62,754 nucleotides of DNA from Thermoanaerobaculaceae bacterium. Lineage in GTDB: Bacteria > Acidobacteriota > Thermoanaerobaculia > Thermoanaerobaculales > Thermoanaerobaculaceae. The stretch covers positions 1 through 62,754 of the forward strand of contig JACADV010000073.1 in NCBI GenBank assembly GCA_013388425.1, in the 5' to 3' direction. Within the stretch, counting starts at the first letter, position 1, and each line of letters starts with the position of its first letter. The translations under genes were made by a program, and so were the position numbers. Below the pieces are notes generated by a model, which was not told where the DNA came from, ran no database searches, and saw nothing but the letters and a program-made list of their open reading frames with translations. This document shows positions 17,044-26,172 of this stretch, one piece after another.

Positions 17044-18723
17044 TCAGTCGGCGGCGGCACGCAGCGCTTGGAGGATCGCGGCTTCCGCCCGCTGGTGGAG
17101 TTCACGAACGCGGGCAAAGGCGGTATCGGCCCGCTCCAGCAGGGCACGGGCGGCACCCCGATCGGCCAGGCCGGGGAGGTTGATGCACACGTTCTGGTAA
17201 GCGCCGGCGGCCGCGGCGCGCGCCATCTGCGCCCCGGTGCCGGCGTCGGAGCGGGAGGCGGGCAGGCCGATCTCGCCAATCTCCAGGCAGAGTTCGAGGA
17301 TCTCCGCGCACCCCTCCAGGACTCCCAGCGGCACCTGGATGGCCGCCACGGTGGCGCGGGCGATGGCCTCGTCGCGAGCCTTCTGCTCCGCCTCCGTCCC
17401 CTTGGGCAGGCGCATCGCCTCCAGGAGGGCGTCGAACGCCGCCGTGTCGGCATCCACAGCGGCCAGCATGCGGTCCTTGAGCGCCTGCCCGCGCACCGCG
17501 ATCTCTTCCAGGCGTGCTTGCCGCTGCTCGAACCCTTTCTTGGGGTGCGAGAGGTTCGCCACCATGGCCGCCAGGGCCGCACCCAGCGCCGCCGCCAACG
17601 CGGCCACCGACCCTCCCCCCGGTGCTGGCGATTCGGTGGAGAGCTCGTCCACGAACTCCCCCAGGGACATGGCGGCGAGTCGGTTGGGGGGGGCGAGGCG
17701 GTACTCGATGATGCGCTCGCCAGGGTCGAAGGGCTTGACCTCGGACAGGCCCAGGGTGCGGATGGCCACGTGCAGCAGGGCCCGCTCGGGCACACCGGTG
17801 CTGCGGCCCATGCGGCGCAGGTAGTGGCGGCCGGCCTCCAGGAGGGCCGACTTGGGCACCAGCCCCACGAGCTCTGACCCCGTGACCCGCAACCCGCGTT
17901 CGGCGGCGCGTTCCTCGCAGGTATCGAAGGCCACGTGCAGCGGCGTGGCGTCCAGATCCGTGAGGTTCATGGAGATCTGCGCGCAGCCAAACTCCGGGAT
18001 GGTCCAGCCCACCGCCTTCACCGACTTGAGCAGCCCCGGCTCCCACACCGGCTCGCCCTGGGCGTCCAGCACCACCTGGCCGTTGGCGTCCCGCTTCTTG
18101 CGCCCCTTTTCCCGCACGTCGAACGCCACCCGGTTGGCGAGGCGCTTGTCCAGGGTGTTGAGGTTGACGTTGTACGCCACTAGGAACTTTCGCGCCCCGA
18201 TCACGGTGGCACCCGAGCGCGGCACGAAGGTGGCGGGGCCGAAGTCGGGCTGCCAGCGTGGATCACCAAGTTTTTCCGCCAACCCCTCGTACTCGCCGGC
18301 GCGAATGTCGGAAAGGTTGCGGCGGTGCGGGGCGGAGGCGGCAAACTCGTAGAGGTAGACGGGGATGCCGAGCTCGCGTCCCACCCGTTCCCCCAGCGCC
18401 CGGGCCAGGGCCACGCACTCTTCCATGGAGACGCCGGCCACGGGCACGAACGGCACCACATCCACCGCGCCAATGCGTGGGTGGGCGCCGCGGTGGGTGG
18501 TCATGTCGATGAGGGCGAGCCCCTTCTCCACCAGCCGGAACGCCCCCTCCAGCACCGCTTCGGGATCCCCCACGAAGGTGATCACCGTGCGGTTCGTCTC
18601 GGCACCAGGGTCCACGTTGAGCACCGTGACGCCCGGAGTGGAGGCGGCCGCAGCGGCCACCGCCTCCCAGACCTCCCGGCGCCGGCCCTCGGAAATATTG
18701 GGAACGCACTCGACGAGGCGCAT
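17044..18723 (-). CDS. ftcD: Glutamate formiminotransferase / formiminotetrahydrofolate cyclodeaminase fusion
   Basis: A 559-residue bifunctional enzyme. Residues 1-~300 are the formiminotransferase: LVECVPNISEGRR, DPGAETNRTVITFVG, LIDMTTHRGAHPRIGAVDVVPFVPV, and KFLVAYNVNLNT. Residues ~365-559 are the helical cyclodeaminase, starting at SLGEFVDELSTESPAPGGGSVAALAAALGAALAAMVANLS. Together they move a formimino group from formiminoglutamate to tetrahydrofolate and release ammonia to give 5,10-methenyl-THF, linking histidine breakdown to one-carbon metabolism. No hut genes are adjacent. A GGAGG site lies 6 bases before the ATG, and TACGAT 20 bases upstream of it could be a -10. It lies at the downstream end of the glycan block but is functionally unrelated to it. 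Confidence 0.93.
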   Translation of the reverse strand: MRLVECVPNISEGRRREVWEAVAAAAASTPGVTVLNVDPGAETNRTVITFVGDPEAVLEGAFRLVEKGLALIDMTTHRGAHPRIGAVDVVPFVPVAGVSMEECVALARALGERVGRELGIPVYLYEFAASAPHRRNLSDIRAGEYEGLAEKLGDPRWQPDFGPATFVPRSGATVIGARKFLVAYNVNLNTLDKRLANRVAFDVREKGRKKRDANGQVVLDAQGEPVWEPGLLKSVKAVGWTIPEFGCAQISMNLTDLDATPLHVAFDTCEERAAERGLRVTGSELVGLVPKSALLEAGRHYLRRMGRSTGVPERALLHVAIRTLGLSEVKPFDPGERIIEYRLAPPNRLAAMSLGEFVDELSTESPAPGGGSVAALAAALGAALAAMVANLSHPKKGFEQRQARLEEIAVRGQALKDRMLAAVDADTAAFDALLEAMRLPKGTEAEQKARDEAIARATVAAIQVPLGVLEGCAEILELCLEIGEIGLPASRSDAGTGAQMARAAAAGAYQNVCINLPGLADRGAARALLERADTAFARVRELHQRAEAAILQALRAAAD

Positions 18724-18811
18724 CGCGTCCTCCAGGGCGCAGCATCGTAGTGGGTCGCCGGGGTGGGTGCAACCGGCACGCGCTCGGTTCACGTCTCTCC
18801 GGCCCTGGCGC

Positions 18812-20440
18812 CTATGGGGGGGAAGCAGGGCGAGAGGGGGTGGTGGGCAACGTTGCACTGCCAGGATGGGCTTCTGGAGGGGCGCAGGCCAGCTCGTACC
18901 AGGTCAAGCCGCGGTACCAGGGGGAGATGAACCTGGCTGGCAGGGGTTCCGCAAGGGCTCCAAAGGCGCTTACCCGGCAGCTGCTGGCGGCAAGCCAACG
19001 CTCCAAGAGCGGCTGCTCGGCGGCCGCCACCAAGGCGAGCCGCGGCGGCGGGCTCAGGGTGTTGGCCGGCACGCGCAGGGAGTGCACCACCACCCCCGGT
19101 GTCCAGACCAAGGCGGCGTCCACCACGGCGGGCAGGCGGTGCTGGCGGAGGAAATCCGCGGCTCCCTGCGCAGCACGGAGGTCAGCTGCCGCAAGGCCCA
19201 GCTTGAAGGCGAAGGCCAGGGCCAGGACCGGCCACAACGCTCTTACGCTGCCGCGTGCCCACAGCAGCGCTGCGACCAGGGGGGGGAGGAGGAGGCAGGC
19301 ATACTTGGCCAGGTCGAAGAGGTCCGGAAGCCTGGCGCTCGCGTTGATAGCCACGGTCCCGAGGCTCGCCGCGGCCAACAGTGCGAAGGGTAGCGCGCGC
19401 CGCCACCCCTGGGGTGGCGCCCCGTGCCATTGCCCGGCGGCAGCGAGGGCGAACCACGGCAGGTGCAGCACCACGTAAGCGGACCAGCGGGCGGCGGGGA
19501 ACACGGCAAAGGTGGCAAACACCGCCACGGCCCACAGGCCGAACAACCCCAGCGTTGCCCTCGCTTCCGCCAGCACCGTGCGGAGCGGTCCTGCTGTGAA
19601 ACGGGCCAGCGCCACGCCGAGCAGCAGCAGGCTCAGGTAGCGGTAGTGGAGGAAGCGGAAGAGGAAGGAAAAGCGGTAAGCCTCGCCCAGGACGAAGGAG
19701 AAGCGTTCCCCGTCTCCTCGGATCTTGGCGAGGAAGCGCAGCGTCCCCGCGGGGTCGGGAGCGAAGACAGTGGCGAGGCCCATGACACTGGCGACCAGGA
19801 GCACAGCCGCCACCAGGCGCAGCGTCCTGCCACCGATGCGGCGGCGGCGCGCCAGCAGGAAGAGGAGCAGGAAGGCCAGCACCACCGCTGCGTTGGGGTG
19901 GGTGGAAACCGCGACCAACCCTACCAGCGCTGCCGCAACCAGGAGGTAGACCGGCCGCGGCTGGTGGTCGAAACGCTGGCACAGGCCCAGGACGGCGAGA
20001 CCGACGGTGAGGAGCACCATTTCCGGGCGCGTGGGGGCCAGCCAGTTGTGGGTCAGCAGGTAGGTGGCGAGGAGGGCTGTGGCGGTGCGGGCGGTGGGGA
20101 GGGGGGCTGTGCGGCGGGCAGTGGCGTAGAAGAGCAGGCAAGAGGCCAGCACCAGGATGCCCTGGAAAGTGGCCAGGGGCCAGAAGGTAGCGGGCCAGAT
20201 CCGCCAGAGGAGAGCGGCCAGCACCGTCTGGAGTTTTTGGAAGGGGAACGGGGTGCCAAACACGTCGTTGACGAACCAGCGGCCGGCGGCACTGTTGGCA
20301 ATGTGCGAGGCGTTGACGCCGTCGTCCATGTTGGGGGTGAGCAACGCCGCGTGCGCCGCCATGGCGGCCACGAGCAGGAGCACCGGCCAGCGGGCAGTGG
20401 ATTGGCCTGGTGTCCTGGCGACAGCAGGGGGCCAGTGCAC
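18812..20440 (-). CDS. Polytopic membrane protein, probable GT-C-type glycosyltransferase
   Basis: A 542-residue integral membrane protein with an Arg-poor N-terminal helix, then the luminal/periplasmic-loop motif NMDDGVNASHIANSAAGRWFVNDVFG and some 10-12 hydrophobic helices. The acidic DD in the first extracytoplasmic loop, after the first helix, is the position of the catalytic carboxylate in GT-C enzymes that use lipid-linked sugars. A soluble C-terminal part of about 110 residues follows the last helix. I do not recognise the specific family. It is the most distal gene of the glycan block, downstream of a GT2 gene. The start is uncertain: GTG 20440 leaves a short N-terminus before the first helix, whereas the frame is open back to 20686. 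Confidence 0.65.
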   Translation of the reverse strand: MHWPPAVARTPGQSTARWPVLLLVAAMAAHAALLTPNMDDGVNASHIANSAAGRWFVNDVFGTPFPFQKLQTVLAALLWRIWPATFWPLATFQGILVLASCLLFYATARRTAPLPTARTATALLATYLLTHNWLAPTRPEMVLLTVGLAVLGLCQRFDHQPRPVYLLVAAALVGLVAVSTHPNAAVVLAFLLLFLLARRRRIGGRTLRLVAAVLLVASVMGLATVFAPDPAGTLRFLAKIRGDGERFSFVLGEAYRFSFLFRFLHYRYLSLLLLGVALARFTAGPLRTVLAEARATLGLFGLWAVAVFATFAVFPAARWSAYVVLHLPWFALAAAGQWHGAPPQGWRRALPFALLAAASLGTVAINASARLPDLFDLAKYACLLLPPLVAALLWARGSVRALWPVLALAFAFKLGLAAADLRAAQGAADFLRQHRLPAVVDAALVWTPGVVVHSLRVPANTLSPPPRLALVAAAEQPLLERWLAASSCRVSAFGALAEPLPARFISPWYRGLTWYELACAPPEAHPGSATLPTTPSRPASPP

Positions 20441-20522
20441 GGGCAAACCGTAGCACGAACTCCCCACCAGGTCGCGGGATATGCCGCTTTCGGCGGTCCG
20501 AGCTGCCCGCTCGCCAGTGGCG

Positions 20523-21398
20523 TCAGCGGGGGGTGGGGGTCTTGGCCTGGTGGGCGAGCACTGGCGGCGGGCCTGGCGCCAGCCACTCGCCCCGCCGCAG
20601 CCCGAACAGCGGCCAGAGCACAGCGCGGAGCGGTGCCGCGGCGAGGTAGAGGGCCCACCGCAGGCGGGTGTTGTGCAGGTGGGCAAGCAGGAAGGGGGAC
20701 CGCCACGTCCCGCCGTGGGTCCGGAAGGCTCGCCACTCCTCGCTCCAGAACCGTTCTTGCAAGGCCACCGTCTTGGAGGCGGGGTGGAGCCGGAAGGTGC
20801 TGAAGATTTCTGGGACGAAGCGGTAGGTGACGTGCCGGCCGATGCGCAGCCAGTTCTCGAAATCCAGGGCGTAGTGGTAGCTCGTGTCGAGGGGCCCGTG
20901 ACGCTCGATGACGCGCCGGCGCAAAAAGGTGGAAGGCTGGCAGATGTGGCAGCCGAAGCGGTAGAGGTCGTCCATCACCTGGATGGGTGTCTCGGGGATT
21001 ACGCGCACGAAGTTGCCCACAGGGTCCGCCAGGATGCCGAGGCCGGAGAGCATGTCCAGGGAGGGGTCGCGGTCGAACTGGGCGGCGACCTTGGCCAGGG
21101 CACCCGGGAGCAGGGTGTCGTCGGCGTTGAGCCAGCAGAGCACCCCGCCCGAGGCCATGGCAAACCCCTTGTTGATGGCGTCGGCCTGGCCGCGATCCGG
21201 CTCCGAGACCCACCGCAAGGGGAGCTGGTCTTCGGCGGCTCGGAGGATGGGGACGGTGCCGTCGGCGGAGCCCCCGTCCACCACCACGACCTCCAGCGGG
21301 ACTTCGGGCTGGCAGGCGAGGGAATCCAGCGTCTGGCGCAGGAACTGGGCGCTGTTCAGCGTGGGGACGACGACCGAGACTAACGGCAGCGCCGGCAT
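20523..21398 (-). CDS. Family 2 glycosyltransferase
   Basis: A 291-residue GT2 enzyme with a GT-A fold. It begins VSVVVPTLNSAQFLRQTLDSL, with the nucleotide-sugar motif VVVDGGSADGT and the metal-binding triad region CWLNADDTLLPGALAKV near residue 95; EPDRGQADAINKG lies between them. The acceptor-side motif HICQPSTFLRRRV and HYALDFENWLRIG complete the family picture. No transmembrane segment is evident apart from a weak C-terminal hydrophobic helix. It should add one sugar to the surface glycan in the cytoplasm; donor and acceptor are not predictable. It follows the GT87-like gene by 67 bases on the same strand. Confidence 0.88.
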   Translation of the reverse strand: MPALPLVSVVVPTLNSAQFLRQTLDSLACQPEVPLEVVVVDGGSADGTVPILRAAEDQLPLRWVSEPDRGQADAINKGFAMASGGVLCWLNADDTLLPGALAKVAAQFDRDPSLDMLSGLGILADPVGNFVRVIPETPIQVMDDLYRFGCHICQPSTFLRRRVIERHGPLDTSYHYALDFENWLRIGRHVTYRFVPEIFSTFRLHPASKTVALQERFWSEEWRAFRTHGGTWRSPFLLAHLHNTRLRWALYLAAAPLRAVLWPLFGLRRGEWLAPGPPPVLAHQAKTPTPR

Positions 21399-21465
21399 GG
21401 CCACGAGGATAACAGAGCGGCGCTCGACCCACCTCGGGCGGTGCGGCGGAGCGAGCGAGCTGGGC

Positions 21466-22875
21466 TCACCCTGGGGATGCCACGGACCCGCTGCCTGTGG
21501 CGGTGTGCGCCGCTGGCAAAGCAGCGATACCGGTCGTGCGAGGAGACTGCAGTCGCAGCACGGTGCACCCCGCAACCAAGAGGAGCAACGCCGAGGCCAC
21601 GTACTTGTAGGTGAGGAACTCCATCGTGCCGGGCGGGAGCAGGAGGGGGAAGGCAAACTGGTCGGGGACAGCCAGCAGCAGGAGCCCAACCACCGCCGCG
21701 GTGGTGCCGAGTTCCGCCACCACGTTGCGGGGAGCCCCGGGGCGGGCAGAGGTGGAGAGCGCCGGGAGAAGGAACACCCCCGGGAAGAGCCAGACGGCGT
21801 TCATGGCCCAGGTGAGGGGGCTCGCGAGCAGCGTGACGGTGCAGGCTACGAGGAAGAACGCCACCTCGCCCAGGGGCCCTGGCAAGGCAAGGAAAGCTCG
21901 TCCGGCCAGCGCCCAGGCCAGGGCGAGCAGAGCAGCAAAGACCGCGACGGGAAGCCAGAAACCCCCCTGGCACGACCGCCCCGCCAGCTCCCGGGTGAGA
22001 CTGGCGTTGAACGCAAAGGGGAGGGCGGTGAGCTGGTAAACCTCTCCGGCCACCTGCACGTGACCGCGGGCGACGGACGCCTCCAGGGAACGGCGCAACG
22101 CCTCCGGGAGGAGGGCGTCGGCTGGTCCTTCCTCGCCGAAGCGCAGGATTCGCGGCAGCTCCGCCGTGTAGTACTGGACGGTCAAGCGGCGGTCCAGCAC
22201 CCCATCGAGAGCCACCAGGGCCAGGCACGTGACCGCCCATCCCGCCACGGCGTGCCACCGCCGTCGCAGCGCCAAGAAGGGGACGACGAGAAGGCACGAG
22301 AGCTTGAGGAGCGTGGCCAGGGCGACGCACGCCCCGGCGCCCCACGGGCGCCAACGGCTCGGCCGCGGGAGGAGGAGCCGCAGCGCCCCGCCCAGGAGGG
22401 CCAGGGTGAGGAGATCGATCTGACCCCGTTCGAGGTGGAGGAGGAGCGGGTAGCTCGCGAGGGCAAGGAGGAGGGCGGGGAGAACTGGCTGCTGGGCGGT
22501 GCGAGCAAACAGACCCAGGGCGACCCCCAGGGCAGCCAGCTGGAGGGCAGCCCACACTGCCTTGGCGGTAGGGAAGGGGAGGAGGGCCAGCGGACGGAAC
22601 ATGTGGCCCACCAAGGGGGGGTAGAGGAACCTGCTGTGCCGGTACCGAGCCACCCCATCCCACAGCAGGGCGCGCCCCGGCCCGTCCACCTGGTTGCGGT
22701 ACGGGTCCAGGCCGGCGTTCAGCGCCTTGCCAGCCATGTAGTAGGCCGCAAAGTCCATGTTGAGCACCACCTGGCTCCAGAGGGCGGCAAAACCCACCAC
22801 CCGCCAGGCCAGGACCACGAGGAGGACCACCTGCCAGAGGGGAACATGGGGGGCACGGCTCCTGCTGCCCCTCAT
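21466..22875 (-). CDS. GT87-like (DUF2029) membrane mannosyltransferase
   Basis: A 469-residue membrane protein of the GT87/DUF2029 type. The diagnostic first loop MDFAAYYMAGKALNAGLDPYR follows the first helix, then FLYPPLVGHMFRPLALLPF and LERGQIDLLTLALLGGAL, both characteristic. About ten transmembrane helices are visible. GT-C enzymes of this family transfer sugars, often mannose, from polyprenyl-phosphate donors on the outer face of the membrane. The ATG overlaps the wzt stop by four bases (ATGA), so it is translated together with the exporter ATPase. The C-terminus has a short Ala/Ser/Gly tail. Confidence 0.82.
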   Translation of the reverse strand: MRGSRSRAPHVPLWQVVLLVVLAWRVVGFAALWSQVVLNMDFAAYYMAGKALNAGLDPYRNQVDGPGRALLWDGVARYRHSRFLYPPLVGHMFRPLALLPFPTAKAVWAALQLAALGVALGLFARTAQQPVLPALLLALASYPLLLHLERGQIDLLTLALLGGALRLLLPRPSRWRPWGAGACVALATLLKLSCLLVVPFLALRRRWHAVAGWAVTCLALVALDGVLDRRLTVQYYTAELPRILRFGEEGPADALLPEALRRSLEASVARGHVQVAGEVYQLTALPFAFNASLTRELAGRSCQGGFWLPVAVFAALLALAWALAGRAFLALPGPLGEVAFFLVACTVTLLASPLTWAMNAVWLFPGVFLLPALSTSARPGAPRNVVAELGTTAAVVGLLLLAVPDQFAFPLLLPPGTMEFLTYKYVASALLLLVAGCTVLRLQSPRTTGIAALPAAHTATGSGSVASPG

Positions 22876-24179
22876 CGTTGCTGCTCCTCCTCCCGCCAGC
22901 TTGCAGGAAGCCGCCAACGGTGCTCGGCGACGAGGAGGCAGCGCTGGCTGGTCACTGCCACGCCACCGGCTTCCACCTCGCGACCGAGGACTTCCAGGGT
23001 GGCGTAGTGATCGTCCACGAACAGCCACTCCAGCCCAGGCCGGGTGAGGGCCACCGACAGCACGTAGCTCCCGGCCGCCAGGGGGAAGCGCGGGAACTCG
23101 CACTCAACGACGTTGCGGCCCGGGGCAAAGTTCAACTCCAGGTTGCTCACCGGCCGCGTCGAGTACTGGATCAGCCGTACCCCGTCGAGGGTGTGGATGC
23201 CCAGCTCCACCCCGCCCTTCTCCACACCCTCCGGGGAGTGGAACGTGATGCGGAAGCACGCGTAGTCGCCGGTGCTGAGGGTGGTCCGCACCGCGCCGCT
23301 CTCTGCCAGGACCTCGACGCACTCCACCGTGAAGCCTGCCCCCGGGGGAGCGCAAGGGGGAGGGCGGCGGACGAAGCGTAGCGTGCCGCCTTCCCCCTCG
23401 GCCGTCTCGGCCAGGCGGGAGAGGTACGCCTCCACCGCGTCCCCGGCCGGTCCGTCGAAGACCAGCCGCCCCTGCGCCAGGACGATGCCGCGCGAGCAGA
23501 GGGAGCGGATGGCTGCCAGGTTGTGACTCACGAACAGCACCGTGCGGCCGCCGCGGGCAACTTCGCCCATCTTGCCGAGACACTTCTTCTGGAACTCCAC
23601 GTCGCCCACGGCCAGGACCTCGTCCACCAGGAGGATCTCCGGGTCCAGGTGGGCCGCCACGGCAAAGGCGAGTCGCAGGTACATGCCCGAGGAGTAGTGC
23701 TTCAAGGGGGTGTCCAGGAACCGTTCCACCTCGGCGAAGGCCACGATCTCGTCGAACCTCCGCTCAATTTCCGCCCGCTTCATGCCGAGGATCGCCCCGT
23801 TCAAGTAAATGTTTTCGCGCCCCGTGAGTTCGGGGTGGAAACCAGTGCCCACGTCGAGCAGCGAGCCCACGCGGCCGCACAACTCAGCCCGCCCCTCGGT
23901 GGGTTCGGTGATGCGGGAGAGGATCTTGAGGAGGGTGCTCTTGCCGGCCCCGTTGCGCCCGATGATCCCCACCACCTCGCCCTCGTGGATAGCAAACGAC
24001 ACGTCGCGCAGCGCCCAGATCAGCTCCTGGCTGCTGCGGGAGCGGTGGCGGACCCCCCTGGAGAGGGCCCGCATGATGGAGTCGCGCAGCGACTTATACG
24101 GCTGGCGCTCGCCAATGCGGTACTGCTTGCCGAGCCCCGCTGCGCGAATCACCGGTGCCCTCACGGCGCCGCCCCCCAT
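22872..24179 (-). CDS. wzt: O-antigen/teichoic-type polysaccharide ABC exporter, ATP-binding subunit with C-terminal Wzt domain
   Basis: A 435-residue ATPase. Residues 1-255 are the ABC domain: Walker A GRNGAGKST at 74-82, a polysaccharide-exporter Q-loop region GRVGSLLDVGTGFHPELTGRENI, signature YSSGMYLRLAF (in place of LSGGQ, typical of this subfamily), Walker B LLVDEVLAVGD and the switch FVSHN. Residues ~290-430 form a beta-rich domain of the Wzt_C type, which in homologues recognises the modified non-reducing end of the finished glycan. With Wzm it should export a polyprenyl-linked polysaccharide across the inner membrane. The start at 24179 is the first in-frame ATG; a GTG 15 bases downstream is also possible. 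Confidence 0.92.
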   Translation of the reverse strand: MGGGAVRAPVIRAAGLGKQYRIGERQPYKSLRDSIMRALSRGVRHRSRSSQELIWALRDVSFAIHEGEVVGIIGRNGAGKSTLLKILSRITEPTEGRAELCGRVGSLLDVGTGFHPELTGRENIYLNGAILGMKRAEIERRFDEIVAFAEVERFLDTPLKHYSSGMYLRLAFAVAAHLDPEILLVDEVLAVGDVEFQKKCLGKMGEVARGGRTVLFVSHNLAAIRSLCSRGIVLAQGRLVFDGPAGDAVEAYLSRLAETAEGEGGTLRFVRRPPPCAPPGAGFTVECVEVLAESGAVRTTLSTGDYACFRITFHSPEGVEKGGVELGIHTLDGVRLIQYSTRPVSNLELNFAPGRNVVECEFPRFPLAAGSYVLSVALTRPGLEWLFVDDHYATLEVLGREVEAGGVAVTSQRCLLVAEHRWRLPASWREEEQQR

Positions 24180-24197
24180 AGCGCCGGGGCCGAGAGC

Positions 24198-25067
24198 TCA
24201 GACCACATCGGCAAAGGACCTCTCCACCGTGCGAAAATAGCTTGCGCCGCTCACCAGGATGATCCCTGCAAAGACCGCGCTGGAAGCCACGAGAGGCCAC
24301 GGTGCGGTGGGTGTTCCCAGCACCGCCCACCGGAACCCCTCCACCACCCCCGCCATGGGGTTCAAGCCCAGCAGCCAGGGGGGCAGGCCCCAGGAGGCCA
24401 GGAGCGGTCCCACCTGGGAGGCCGGGTAGATGACCGGGGTGACGAACAGCCACAACTGCACGAGGAAGGGAACGATGTAGCGCACGTCCCGGTACTCCAC
24501 GGTGAGGGCCGACAGCCACAGCGCCACGCCAACGGTGGTGGCCAGCGCCAGCAGCAGGAGAGCGGGAACCAGGAGGATGCCGAGGCCGGGCCGAACCCGG
24601 TAGGCGATCATGAGGAGCACCAGGAAGGGGGTGGCCACGAGGAGGTCCACGAGGCCCGAGAGGACGCTGGCCGCGGGCACAACCAGGCGGGGGAAGTACA
24701 CCTTCGTGATGAGGTTGGCGGAGCCGACGAGACTGGTACTGGCCTGGGAGATCCCCACCGAGAAGAAGGTCCAGAGCAGCAGACCGGCGTACGCGAAGAG
24801 GGGGTATGGCAGGCCGTCGGAGGGTACGCCGGCGAGCCTCCCGAAGAAGATCGTGAACACCGCGGCGCTCATGGCTGGCTGGAGGACGGCCCACGCTGCT
24901 CCCAGGATCGTCTGCTTGTAGCGGACCTTCACGTCACGCCAGACGAAGAAGTAGAGCAGCTCCCGGTACTCCCAAATCTCGTGCAGGCGCAGCGGCACCC
25001 GGCGACCAGCAGCGCCGATGACGAGCACCGGGGTTGGCCGTGCCAGCGGCCCGTTGCACGACGCCAC
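24198..25067 (-). CDS. wzm: Polysaccharide ABC exporter permease
   Basis: A 289-residue ABC-2 permease. It opens with the family motif LHEIWEYRELLYFFVWRDVKVRYKQT, followed by LGAAWAVLQP and six hydrophobic helices, and the LNPMAGVVEGFRWA segment near the C-terminus. It pairs with the downstream ATPase (18 bases apart). The open frame runs far upstream through the neighbouring transferase, but the GTG at 25067 follows a strong GGAGGAGGGGAGGG purine tract and gives a 37-residue cytoplasmic lead into the conserved motif, so I take that start. Confidence 0.92.
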   Translation of the reverse strand: MASCNGPLARPTPVLVIGAAGRRVPLRLHEIWEYRELLYFFVWRDVKVRYKQTILGAAWAVLQPAMSAAVFTIFFGRLAGVPSDGLPYPLFAYAGLLLWTFFSVGISQASTSLVGSANLITKVYFPRLVVPAASVLSGLVDLLVATPFLVLLMIAYRVRPGLGILLVPALLLLALATTVGVALWLSALTVEYRDVRYIVPFLVQLWLFVTPVIYPASQVGPLLASWGLPPWLLGLNPMAGVVEGFRWAVLGTPTAPWPLVASSAVFAGIILVSGASYFRTVERSFADVV

Positions 25068-25176
25068 GCCTGCCCTCCCCTCCTCCAGCTCGGGCCACAC
25101 CCCGCGGGCCCTCTCGTCGGCGAGGCCGACCCTCCCGCAGCCAACGGTTTCGCGTCGCCCGGCTGCAGCGATTCTA

Positions 25177-26172
25177 TCAGCGTCGGGACGCCTCACCCGC
25201 CGGGCGGGCCGCACGGCGCAGGGCACGGTAGAGCCGGGGGGCCGGGGCGAGGGCCAGGTACCCCCAGCTCTTCCAAGCCAGCGGCCAGAGACGCACGCTG
25301 GCCAGAGCTGCGCGGCGGGCAGTGGCAGCATCGCCGACGAGGAGGGCGGCGTAACACTCCTCCCGGCACAGGAACGCCAGGCGCTGGCGCAAGCGAGCCC
25401 GCCCTGCGGCGGCCCACCCTTCGGGGTGACTGGCGAGAAACCGCTCCAGGGCCTCGCGCGTTTCCCGCGCTTGGCGTCCCAGCGCGGCACTCGCCTGCTG
25501 CGGATGCCACCGGTACAGGGCGAGGCGCTGGCCGACGACGCGGATGGGACCGCGCAGGGCGAGGCGCAACCAGAGCTCGTAGTCCTCGGCGGCCCAGCGG
25601 CGCTCGTCAAACCCTCCCATGCCCTGGAGCGTGGCGGTTCTGAAGAGGCCAGCGTGGATCGGCGCCAGGGGGCGCAGGAGCAACTCACCCAGGTGGGCCG
25701 GGTCCGGCGGGCTGCCTGGAGGCCACGGCTCGAGGTGGAAACGAACGGGCTCGCGCAGGATGGTGTCCCACTGCAGGTTCGGGTTGTCCGAGAAGAAACG
25801 CCAGGACAGACAGGCCACCGCCTCCGCTGCCGACGAGGTGGCCGCCAGAAGCGTGGCGAGGGCGTGGGGGACCCAGAGGTCGTCGTCGTCCAGGAACGCC
25901 ACCCATTCGCCCCGTGCGGCGGCAATGCCAGTGTTGCGCGCCGCGGACGGGCCACGGTGCTCCTGCACGAGCACCCGCACCCGCGCGTCCGCCCTGGCCA
26001 GGTCGCTGCACGCAGCGCGGGTGCTGTCGGTGGAGCCGTCGTCGACAACCACCACCTCGAGGTCGGTCACGGTCTGCTGCAGCGCCGATGACACGGCACT
26101 CGGCAAGAACGCCGCGCGGTTGCAGGTCGGGATGACCACCGTGACGCGCGGTGCAGCGCCCAGGAACGTCAC
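25177..26172 (-). CDS. Family 2 glycosyltransferase
   Basis: A 331-residue GT2 enzyme. [23 protein letters not shown] begins the GT-A domain, with [38 protein letters not shown] (the DXD-type metal site) near residue 97, and the acceptor region [15 protein letters not shown]. The last ~110 residues are helical and Ala/Arg-rich. It starts with GTG and overlaps the gmd stop by four bases (GTGA), so it is translated with gmd. The substrate may be the deoxy-hexose made through Gmd, but that is inference from position. Confidence 0.88.
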   Translation of the reverse strand: MTFLGAAPRVTVVIPTCNRAAFLPSAVSSALQQTVTDLEVVVVDDGSTDSTRAACSDLARADARVRVLVQEHRGPSAARNTGIAAARGEWVAFLDDDDLWVPHALATLLAATSSAAEAVACLSWRFFSDNPNLQWDTILREPVRFHLEPWPPGSPPDPAHLGELLLRPLAPIHAGLFRTATLQGMGGFDERRWAAEDYELWLRLALRGPIRVVGQRLALYRWHPQQASAALGRQARETREALERFLASHPEGWAAAGRARLRQRLAFLCREECYAALLVGDAATARRAALASVRLWPLAWKSWGYLALAPAPRLYRALRRAARPAGEASRR

